The notes under the pieces are model-generated. The model ran no database searches. It saw nothing but the letters and a program-made list of their open reading frames with translations, and was not told the DNA's origin. From Candidatus Vogelbacteria bacterium (GTDB taxonomy: Bacteria > Patescibacteria > Paceibacteria > UBA9973 > UBA12445), in the NCBI GenBank assembly GCA_016201425.1, contig JACQCW010000012.1:1-7817 (forward strand): a stretch of DNA of 7,817 nt, in the 5' to 3' direction. Shown piece after piece: positions 1 through 4,930 of this stretch. Both the position numbers and the translations under genes were made by a program. Numbering within the stretch: position 1 is the first letter of the stretch; every line of letters starts with the position of its first letter.

Positions 1-389
1 TCCTTATTTTGTTCGCGGGGAATGTGAGTAAATTTGAGATTAGGGAAATCAGTGACTCGCAGATTCCATATTTTTATAAATAGTGGAAATAAATTTTCAG
101 CCTTAATCTGATACTTACCCGAGAGCTGCCTCTGGGCCAACTCACTATCCATTTTAATTTCGATATCAAAATCTTTTAATTTTTCAGTGCCTAAAACTTT
201 CTTTAGATTTTCGAGGCCTAAAATAACTGCGTAATATTCAGCATAGTTATTGGTGTTAACACCAAGCGACTTAAAACATTCTTTGATAACGTGACCATCA
301 TCATATGTAATATATGCGCCCGATCCTGCATTACCAGGATTCCCCCTCGCGCCGCCGTCTGTATAGATAATTATTTTCTTTTTTGACAT
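1..389 (-). CDS. rnhA: Ribonuclease H-type nuclease (RNase HI fold), C-terminus off the window
   Basis: Probable RNase H that cleaves the RNA strand of RNA-DNA hybrids in the cytoplasm, as in removal of R-loops or primers. The protein opens MSKKKIIIYTDGGARGNPG, the classic first strand with catalytic Asp11 and the G-x-x-x-N-P-G loop. The second acidic residue is Glu51 in NNYAEYYAV and the third is Asp81 in MDSEL. The HIPREQNK segment near residues 122-129 precedes the last acidic residue, which would lie just beyond the left edge. The frame is open for 129 codons. The ATG lies 4 bases after the hicA stop and has no clear Shine-Dalgarno, so translation is probably coupled to hicA. The layout resembles the short archaeal/Bacillus YpeP type without an added N-terminal hybrid-binding domain. 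The family assignment is secure; the gene symbol is a convenience. Confidence 0.9.
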   Translation of the reverse strand, partial: MSKKKIIIYTDGGARGNPGNAGSGAYITYDDGHVIKECFKSLGVNTNNYAEYYAVILGLENLKKVLGTEKLKDFDIEIKMDSELAQRQLSGKYQIKAENLFPLFIKIWNLRVTDFPNLKFTHIPREQNK

Positions 390-393
390 CTAA

Positions 394-624
394 CTATTTA
401 CGTAAAAATTCAAACAAGTCGTCTCTAGAAAATCCCGCTTCTTCAAGAATACTTAAAAGTGTACTTTTTACAACATCGCGATTGTGCGTGGGCACCGTTA
501 CTCGTCTTTTTGAAATTTCATTGTAATAAATAAAATGACTCCCTGCAGAATGGTCTAGTTCAAAACCATGCGTTTCAAGAAATTTAATTACCCTTTTGTG
601 ACTCAAACTAGGCAGTCGGGGCAT
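394..624 (-). CDS. hicA: HicA-type mRNA interferase toxin
   Basis: A 76-residue protein with the HicA/YcfA double-stranded-RNA-binding-like fold. Family toxins cleave mRNA and are neutralised by HicB. Diagnostic features are the start MPRLPSLSHKRVIKFLETHGF, the G-S-H motif with the expected catalytic His at residue 30, the strand RRVTVPTHN, and the ending DVVKSTLLSILEEAGFSRDDLFEFL. Length is normal for the family. Its ATG lies inside the end of the upstream hicB gene, a 17-base overlap that implies coupled translation. Order is antitoxin then toxin, the reverse of the E. coli hicA-hicB order. It is intact, with no loss of key residues, so it could be an active toxin. Ends in TAG. Confidence 0.9.
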   Translation of the reverse strand: MPRLPSLSHKRVIKFLETHGFELDHSAGSHFIYYNEISKRRVTVPTHNRDVVKSTLLSILEEAGFSRDDLFEFLRK

Positions 625-865
625 ATTTCAGATCGAGGGTAGTTAAGTAAACGTTATCGTCACTGGGAATTGGCTCATTATGTTTCTTTAGGCTCACAAT
701 ATATCCGTAGATCGCATCCTGAGCCATCTCCTTGGCCTTTTCTATGGTCTTACCATAACTAATACAACCAGGTAAGGCGGGGACCATAACAGTAAAGCCA
801 CCCTCAGGGGCTGGCCTTAACATAATGTTGTAACGATAATTTGTCACATTTTTAACTAGTTTCAT
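608..865 (-). CDS. hicB: HicB-family antitoxin, short form
   Basis: An 85-residue HicB-like protein expected to bind and block HicA. Residues about 10-60 show the HicB partial-RNase-H fold signature: YRYNIMLRPAPEGGFTV, then PALPGCISYGKT, then EKAKEMAQDAIYGYIVSLKKH. In HicB proteins the fold has lost nuclease residues and serves as the toxin-binding surface. There is no C-terminal ribbon-helix-helix or helix-turn-helix domain, so this antitoxin probably cannot bind its own operator. Autoregulation would need another factor or be absent. It overlaps the hicA start by 17 bases and lies 15 bases downstream of a second, smaller HicB-like gene. No strong Shine-Dalgarno is seen before its ATG. Ends in TAG. 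Confidence 0.88.
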   Translation of the reverse strand: MKLVKNVTNYRYNIMLRPAPEGGFTVMVPALPGCISYGKTIEKAKEMAQDAIYGYIVSLKKHNEPIPSDDNVYLTTLDLKYAPTA

Positions 866-880
866 GTTGATTATTTATAG

Positions 881-1051
881 TTAAACCGACACTTCCAAAT
901 AGCCAAGAGCAGCTTCCCTAACATTAGATTCTGCCTCGGCAAATGTCTCACCAAAAGATGAGAGATGATTCAACTCCGGGATTGTTGCGGTTATTTGGCC
1001 CGACTCCTTATCAGCCTCATATTCGATTTTATATTCAAATTCGTTTGACAT
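881..1051 (-). CDS. Small HicB-like protein (56 aa), possible second antitoxin
   Basis: A 56-residue protein, first gene of the leftward hicBA cluster. It reads MSNEFEYKIEYEADKESGQ, then TATIPELNHLSSFGETFAEAE, then ESNVREAALGYLEVSV. The pattern of a strand with an acidic, Gly-rich turn, a PELxxxxxxGxT-like loop and an E-A-x-x-N-x-x-E-A helix matches the minimal HicB/UPF0150 fold. It aligns in layout with the adjacent 85-residue HicB. The ATG is preceded by TAGGAT with 8 bases of spacing, a modest ribosome site. It ends in TAA 15 bases before hicB. It could be a duplicated antitoxin, a decoy, or the antitoxin for a toxin elsewhere. No DNA-binding domain is present. That it is a gene is well supported by spacing and similarity; the role is inference. 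Confidence 0.78.
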   Translation of the reverse strand: MSNEFEYKIEYEADKESGQITATIPELNHLSSFGETFAEAESNVREAALGYLEVSV

Positions 1052-1068
1052 GTGTTTATCCTATCAAC

Positions 1069-1074
1069 TTTATA
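1069..1074 (-). promoter_or_regulatory. Possible -10 box (TATAAA) for the hicB-hicA cluster
   Basis: On the minus strand TATAAA lies about 17 bases before the ATG at 1051, leaving room for a short leader that carries TAGGAT. No convincing -35 is seen; the matching distance falls inside the upstream terminator hairpin. Weak, and the TATAAA also belongs to the T-rich tail region of that terminator. Confidence 0.25.
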
Positions 1075-1108
1075 AAAAAAAGAAAGCCCGAGCCAAATGG
1101 CACGGGGC
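1073..1108 (-). terminator. Intrinsic terminator after the small membrane protein gene
   Basis: On the minus strand the stem GCCCCGTGCC, loop ATTT and return GGCTCGGGC form an 8-9 bp GC-rich hairpin with one T-T mismatch, directly followed by TTTCTTTTTTTT. It begins 7 bases after the stop at 1116. It separates the membrane protein gene from the hicB-hicA cluster. Confidence 0.88.
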
Positions 1109-1115
1109 ACTGAAA

Positions 1116-1364
1116 CTATTCGAACTTTTCTTTTATGATTTCAATTAGTAAAGTGGGCCCAGAGATAGCGAGGATAAAACAGTACGTAAGCTCACTGCGA
1201 TCACGAAGAGGCTTATAATAGAGCAGGCAAGCCCCAGTAGTGCCAGCTCCAACTGCAAACCACCATATAACTGCCCACTTGAAAAACCAGAGCTTGGCTG
1301 CCACAGTCGCAGGAAACCAAATCACGTTAAGAAGAATTGAAATTGCAAGAATCAACTTAACCAC
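1116..1364 (-). CDS. Small three-helix membrane protein of unknown function (82 aa)
   Basis: Not recognised as a named family. The 82 residues are strongly hydrophobic and give three likely membrane helices, at about residues 3-22, 28-49 and 59-76. Short basic segments lie between helices two and three (YKPLRDRSE) and at the C-terminus (EIIKEKFE). The N-terminus MVKLILAISILLNVIW could be a signal anchor. The start is GTG, chosen because AAAGGAGGA lies 6 bases upstream, the strongest ribosome-binding site in the window. It stands alone between recJ and the hicB-hicA cluster, with its own terminator. No binding or catalytic motif is visible. Confidence 0.8.
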   Translation of the reverse strand: MVKLILAISILLNVIWFPATVAAKLWFFKWAVIWWFAVGAGTTGACLLYYKPLRDRSELTYCFILAISGPTLLIEIIKEKFE

Positions 1365-1370
1365 ACAAAT

Positions 1371-1378
1371 TCCTCCTT
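1371..1378 (-). promoter_or_regulatory. Strong Shine-Dalgarno that fixes a GTG start
   Basis: Minus-strand AAGGAGGA ends 6 bases before the GTG at 1364. It decides for GTG in the absence of a nearby ATG and indicates that this organism uses canonical anti-Shine-Dalgarno pairing at some genes. Confidence 0.8.
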
Positions 1379-1457
1379 TATTTCAGCGGCACTATTTTGA
1401 CCGCCAGTTACATTAGATCAAAGAACACATTTATTCACACAAAAAATACCAGGTAAT

Positions 1458-3173
1458 TTAAACAAAATCAACAATCCTAAGCCGCGCTTTTTCACGAAAG
1501 CCATAACTATCTTTTTCTAAATGCGCCAGGAAACTTAGTCTATCGCCTACCATGAAGTCACCCTCAGTCTTATCTTTATACTTAAATAATATTGCCGAAA
1601 CAACATCGCCCCAACTGTTTTTAAAATCCAATCGCAAATGATCCTGCTTTGCGCCAAAAAAGTCCACTGCGTAAATTTCTAGGTCTTCAAGCAAAAAGAG
1701 CGGCCGCCTGTTACCTACTCCGAACGGCGCAAGCTTCGATATCAATTCAAAACTTCCAAATGTTACATCGTCAATCGAAATTTTTTTATCTACTTCTACC
1801 TTATCTTCTTCTAAACTATTGAAGTCGGACTTCAATAGTTTTAAATATGCCTCGGATAATTTTTGCTTTAACAAACCTATATTCTCCTCACTTACCGAAA
1901 ATCCCCCGGCTAAAGCGTGCCCACCCATGCCGATGAACAATCCTTCGCCGCCTGCGATCATCAGGTTCAAAATATTTACCCTGCCATCCGATCTGCACGA
2001 ACCCTTGATTTCATTAGCGCCCTCTCTACCCCAAACAAACGCTGGCCGCTTGTATCTATCTATAATTCTTCCAGCTGCTAAACCAACAACCCCCGGCGCC
2101 CACTCTCTATTACCGATCACAATTACGGGCGATCCATCGTCTTCTTTCATAACCTTAGTGACCTCTCGCATCATCTTATCTACAGCCCTCTTCCTCTCGT
2201 TATTTTTGCTTTCCAAATATTCAGCGTGAACAGCTGCTTGAACATGATCTGTCTCCGCAAGAGTTCTAAAACCGTAGATCGGCTCGCCCATTCGACTCGC
2301 TGCATTAATCCGTGGACCAATTGTGAAACCAACATCCTCTTCGGTAAGTGTCCCTTGATCTACCCGCGCTTTGTACAAAAGTTTCATAAGCCCCGGGCGA
2401 GAACTCCTCTGTAAAACCTTCAAACCAAAATATGCGAGTGCCCTGTTTTCCCCCTGAAGGGGAACCATGTCAGCAATGGTTGAAAGTCCAGCCATATCTA
2501 GGAGCCACTTCTCCCACCCCTCTTTAACCCGCCAACCTTCACGCCCTTTTCTCAAGAGCGCTTGCACCAATTTAAAAGCGACTCCCGCACCGCAGAGCAT
2601 ATCGAATGGATAATCATCTGCCTCTTGCTTAGAATTTAAAATCGCAAAAGCGTTCGGAACTTTTTCCTGCGGTAAATGATGGTCCGTGATGATTACATCG
2701 ATTCCTAACTCATTTGCGCGATCTACCTCTACGACATCTGTGATCCCATTATCGACCGTGATTAAGAGTTTTACTTCATCGGCCGCAAACTTTTCGATCG
2801 CACCTATATTCAACCCATAGCCCTCAAGGTGCCGGTGCGGAATGTAAACATAAAAATTTTGATACTCTATCTTTTTAAAAAAGTCATGCAAGATCACGCT
2901 GCCGGGAATTCCATCACAGTCATAATCTCCATACACAACTATTTTTTCGTTCTGTGAAATGGCAAGTAAAATTCTCTCAACCGCCTTCTCCATATTTAAA
3001 ACCAAGAAAGGGTCGTGCAGATCGCGTTCAAAATTAGGTTTCAAAAACCTCTCCGCAGCATCCTCGTCCTTAACTCCACGGTGAAAAAGTAAGTGCGCCA
3101 GTAGGTCATTGTGTGATGACAAGCCTTTTCTCTCACCATTCGACAACTCTCTATTCAAAATCCAATTTTGCAT
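1458..3173 (-). CDS. recJ: Single-stranded-DNA-specific 5'-3' exonuclease RecJ
   Basis: RecJ degrades single-stranded DNA 5' to 3' in recombination, mismatch and base-excision repair. With the ATG at 3173 it has 571 residues, normal for the family. The DHH phosphoesterase domain shows VVYGDYDCDG (metal-binding Asp83, 85 and 87), ITVDNGI (Asp141) and IITDHHLP (Asp164-His165-His166), then CGAGVAFK. IGPRINAASRMG follows near residue 290. The DHHA1 substrate-binding domain carries WAPGVVGLAAGRI and GMGGHALAGGFSV near residue 420. The last ~110 residues form the expected C-terminal OB-like domain. All key metal ligands are present. An upstream ATG at 3203 would add ten residues (MAILYAIIEA), but the TATAAT box at 3181-3186 points to a message starting at the ATG at 3173. 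A 14-bp perfect inverted repeat lies within the linker before the C-terminal domain, at 1813-1841. Confidence 0.97.
   Translation of the reverse strand: MQNWILNRELSNGERKGLSSHNDLLAHLLFHRGVKDEDAAERFLKPNFERDLHDPFLVLNMEKAVERILLAISQNEKIVVYGDYDCDGIPGSVILHDFFKKIEYQNFYVYIPHRHLEGYGLNIGAIEKFAADEVKLLITVDNGITDVVEVDRANELGIDVIITDHHLPQEKVPNAFAILNSKQEADDYPFDMLCGAGVAFKLVQALLRKGREGWRVKEGWEKWLLDMAGLSTIADMVPLQGENRALAYFGLKVLQRSSRPGLMKLLYKARVDQGTLTEEDVGFTIGPRINAASRMGEPIYGFRTLAETDHVQAAVHAEYLESKNNERKRAVDKMMREVTKVMKEDDGSPVIVIGNREWAPGVVGLAAGRIIDRYKRPAFVWGREGANEIKGSCRSDGRVNILNLMIAGGEGLFIGMGGHALAGGFSVSEENIGLLKQKLSEAYLKLLKSDFNSLEEDKVEVDKKISIDDVTFGSFELISKLAPFGVGNRRPLFLLEDLEIYAVDFFGAKQDHLRLDFKNSWGDVVSAILFKYKDKTEGDFMVGDRLSFLAHLEKDSYGFREKARLRIVDFV
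1813..1841. repeat. Perfect 14-bp inverted repeat with a 1-base centre inside recJ
   Basis: AAACTATTGAAGTC at 1813-1826 is followed by one G and then its exact reverse complement GACTTCAATAGTTT at 1828-1841. On the coding strand it encodes KLLKSDFNSL, a linker between the DHHA1 and C-terminal domains of RecJ. The near-zero loop favours a duplex binding site or cruciform over an RNA hairpin terminator; there is no adjacent T tract on either strand. Confidence 0.9.
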
Positions 3174-3180
3174 AGCCTCG

Positions 3181-3186
3181 ATTATA
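3181..3186 (-). promoter_or_regulatory. recJ extended -10 promoter (TGC-TATAAT)
   Basis: On the minus strand TGCTATAAT is a perfect extended -10 element. Seven bases separate the box from the recJ ATG at 3173, so the predicted transcription start falls on or within a base or so of the A of ATG. No good -35 is seen, as is common for extended -10 promoters. Confidence 0.6.
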
Positions 3187-3189
3187 GCA

Positions 3190-3195
3190 TATAAT
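3190..3195 (+). promoter_or_regulatory. HIT-operon -10 promoter (TATAAT)
   Basis: A consensus TATAAT with six bases before the HIT-gene ATG at 3202. A weak -35-like TTTGCA lies at 3167-3172 with a 17-base spacer, over the recJ start codon. With the recJ box it forms ATTATA-GCA-TATAAT, a mirror-arranged divergent pair. The HIT gene has no Shine-Dalgarno, consistent with a leaderless message. Confidence 0.6.
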
Positions 3196-3201
3196 ATCGC
3201 C

Positions 3202-3582
3202 ATGAATGATTGCCTATTTTGTAAAATAGTTGAAGGAAAAATACCGGTCTACAAGGTTTATGAAGACGATTCTGTTCTGTCTTTCCTCGATATAAAACCA
3301 GAGGCCAAAGGACACGTATTGGTCATTCCCAAAAAACACTATCAATGGGTTTGGGACATTCCGGAAATTGGAAAGTTCTATGAAGTGGTTAAAATGATTG
3401 CTCTAGCCCAAAAAAAAGCTTTCTCCACTGATTGGATCGTTTCAAGAGTCATCGGCGAAGATGTTCCGCATGCTCACGTCTGGCTCATCCCCGCTCGCGA
3501 AGGCATGCCACGAGGGTACAAATACGCTGACGGTGAGATGGCAATAACAGCAAAACTGATTAAGAAGGCACTAGAAAAATAA
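3202..3582 (+). CDS. Divergent HIT-domain protein (nucleotide hydrolase/transferase fold)
   Basis: A 126-residue histidine-triad protein. It begins MNDCLFCKIVEGKIPVYKVYE with the Cys4-x-x-Cys7 pair common in HINT-type members, then DDSVLSFLDIKPEAKGHVLVIPKKHY. The signature near residues 88-97 is VPHAHVWLIP. His90 and His92, the usual nucleophile position, are kept, but the third His is Trp94. The Asn and Gln residues that usually precede the triad are also not evident (SRVIGED). HIT proteins hydrolyse nucleoside phosphoramidates, dinucleotides or AMP adducts. This one may have changed chemistry or bind without catalysis. The frame is open further upstream to 3109, but that extension lies in recJ and lacks family similarity, so ATG 3202 is preferred. 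It leads a tight operon with the kinase-like gene, which starts 1-7 bases after its stop. Confidence 0.9.
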   Translation: MNDCLFCKIVEGKIPVYKVYEDDSVLSFLDIKPEAKGHVLVIPKKHYQWVWDIPEIGKFYEVVKMIALAQKKAFSTDWIVSRVIGEDVPHAHVWLIPAREGMPRGYKYADGEMAITAKLIKKALEK

Positions 3583-3583
3583 A

Positions 3584-4531
3584 GTGGATATGGAAAACCC
3601 TGCACCAAAAAAATTGACCATCGGCGCACAAAAAGTCAGCTCCTTAAAACCCGGAGAGCAAAGAGAAATCAAAAAACTGTCAAAAAAAACTCTGCCAGCA
3701 CCCGAAAAAAATATTGCACAACTTCACACAAAGAAAATCGAGGCCGCCCTACAACCTGATGAAAAGGAACATGATTTGCTTACCGAGAAGATTGTGTTAA
3801 TAAGAGAAATGGTAGGTAGCACTAGCAAAATATTTTATATTGAACTTGAAACCGGCACCAAAGCCATAGTAAAAATTTTAAATTTAGACGACGAGAAATA
3901 TATTATAGACAACAAAGAGCTGCACCCGGCAAATACCGAAATAGCTGCCCACCTCCTGGACAAAATCCTCGGCTTTAGTCTAACTCCTGCCACAATATTG
4001 AGAGAAAAATTAGATTACGAGAACAGTGATCAGACTTTACTTAAAATAGAGAACCTTCTGGGTGAAGATGACAGGTTTATGGTGCAAGAATTTGTCGCCG
4101 GCAAAACCGCGGAAGAAATACTCGAAGGCGGAGGGCGTCTCCCAAATGACGTGATGTTAACAATTTCAGTCTACGATTATCTTCTTTGCAACTTTGACCG
4201 CAATTATAGCAATATTAAATTTTCAAGAGGGCAACTAACGGCACTCGACGAAGAATTCTCTTTTGAAGACACAAATTTTGATAAAGTTATCAACGACCTA
4301 TCTTCCGCAGCAAAAGCCCAAAAAATCGTTCCAAATGTTCTTTACGAAATTTTTGAAAATTTTAAAAACAACAGAAATGCTATGGTTGAAACAATCCGAC
4401 TCGGTTTTAGAGATTTAATGCCAGAAGACAAAATCGATGCCTGTATAAGTAGAATAGACCAAATAGGAAAGATAATCCTATCAAACAATTCAGTTCCCGA
4501 AGAAGAAATCGGTAAATTAACATTCAACTAA
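3584..4531 (+). CDS. PI3/4-kinase-like (HipA/FAM20/SCO1664-related) kinase-fold protein
   Basis: A 315-residue protein, or 313 from the ATG at 3590; the GTG at 3584 is possible and neither has a good Shine-Dalgarno. The first ~65 residues are Lys/Pro-rich and probably flexible. The kinase-fold core follows. Lys97 in KAIVKIL is the likely ATP lysine. ANTEIAAHLLDKILGFSLTPATILRE (residues 116-141) matches the E-x-A-A-x-x-L-D-x-L-L-G-x-x-x-x-P-x-T block of this superfamily, with Glu119. The hinge is FMVQEFVAGKT. The catalytic loop is YDYLLCNFDRNYSN (Asp205, Asn210), and LDEEFSF supplies the metal-binding Asp222. The usual DRH is DRN here. Substrate is unknown: family members phosphorylate lipids, proteins or small molecules, and HipA relatives act as toxins. 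It lies between the HIT gene and an 81-residue gene starting 3 bases after its stop, so the three are probably cotranscribed. Confidence 0.8.
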   Translation: MDMENPAPKKLTIGAQKVSSLKPGEQREIKKLSKKTLPAPEKNIAQLHTKKIEAALQPDEKEHDLLTEKIVLIREMVGSTSKIFYIELETGTKAIVKILNLDDEKYIIDNKELHPANTEIAAHLLDKILGFSLTPATILREKLDYENSDQTLLKIENLLGEDDRFMVQEFVAGKTAEEILEGGGRLPNDVMLTISVYDYLLCNFDRNYSNIKFSRGQLTALDEEFSFEDTNFDKVINDLSSAAKAQKIVPNVLYEIFENFKNNRNAMVETIRLGFRDLMPEDKIDACISRIDQIGKIILSNNSVPEEEIGKLTFN

Positions 4532-4534
4532 AAA

Positions 4535-4780
4535 ATGAGGAAAGTCACCATTTACAATCTACAAGACTCAGGTAAACAAAAAGTTCTTGCAACTTACTTA
4601 CTGATTGGGAACAACATGGCATTTGAAGGCGAACCATCATTCGTTAATCACCTGGCTAAAAACGGTGTACTCGATAAAAATAATAAAACACGACTTTTTC
4701 CTAAGGATGGAGATAAATTTATCGACTCACTGAAGACGAACTTTACCTCAGTCTATCTCACGGCAGTGGAATCTAAATAA
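4535..4780 (+). CDS. Small protein of unknown function (81 aa), kinase-linked
   Basis: Not a named family. It begins MRKVTIYNLQDSGKQKVLATY, contains AFEGEPSFVNHLAKNGVLD, then RLFPKDGDKFIDSLKTNF and TSVYLTAVESK. The mix of strands and short helices with no membrane segment suggests a small globular cytoplasmic protein. The layout recalls short conserved proteins of candidate-phyla genomes with a P-K-D-G-x-K-F motif, from memory and unverified. The ATG follows the kinase stop by 3 bases with no separate ribosome site, so translation is probably coupled. The tight pairing makes a regulator or partner of the kinase plausible. Its TAA lies in the same frame as the large SPFH reading frame that follows. 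Confidence 0.72.
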   Translation: MRKVTIYNLQDSGKQKVLATYLLIGNNMAFEGEPSFVNHLAKNGVLDKNNKTRLFPKDGDKFIDSLKTNFTSVYLTAVESK

Positions 4781-4930
4781 CTTGACTTTAAATCCATTAA
4801 TGATAATGTCACGGCAGATTTACGCAAAAAGACCGAAGTTGGTCTGGTCTCGAAGCGGTTTGGATGGAAGAAACTAGTTGATGATAACCCTGTCGCCTTT
4901 AGTGGCGAGCCAGGATATCAAGCTGACCTT
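4781..4930 (+). other. Start-less in-frame upstream extension of the SPFH gene
   Basis: The SPFH frame stays open from just after the TAA at 4778. At about 4829-4930 it encodes KTEVGLVSKRFGWKK, then LVDDNPVAFSGEPGYQADLL, which fits the N-terminal SPFH consensus (VGLVxKK..., GExGxQ...L..PG). No in-frame ATG, GTG or TTG occurs before 4931. The only non-standard options are ATT at 4796 and CTG at 4844. A promoter-like TTGACT (4782-4787) and TAATGT (4804-4809) pair is weak. The membrane segment expected ahead of this block is absent. Confidence 0.7.

Noticed and set aside
1365..1457. Gap between recJ and the small membrane protein gene searched for a terminator or RNA
   Set aside because: Only a very short TACC-T-GGTA palindrome near the recJ end precedes a T run; too small to call a terminator, and no clear promoter was found.
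1819..2229. Plus-strand 136-codon frame opposite recJ
   Set aside because: Lies over the conserved DHHA1 region of recJ, is low in complexity (Pro/Ser/Leu-rich) and has no ribosome site.
3109..3201. Upstream extension of the HIT protein by 31 residues
   Set aside because: It lies inside recJ on the opposite strand, has no family similarity, and the consensus TATAAT at 3190-3195 would place the transcript start after it.
3174..3203. recJ start at the ATG of 3203 giving MAILYAIIEA at the N-terminus
   Set aside because: No Shine-Dalgarno; the minus-strand TATAAT at 3181-3186 lies inside this extension; RecJ similarity begins with MQNWILN.
4800..4877. Short frame from ATG 4800 as an alternative SPFH start
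   Set aside because: It is in another phase and stops at a TAG near 4875; the SPFH-like sequence is in the frame of 4931.
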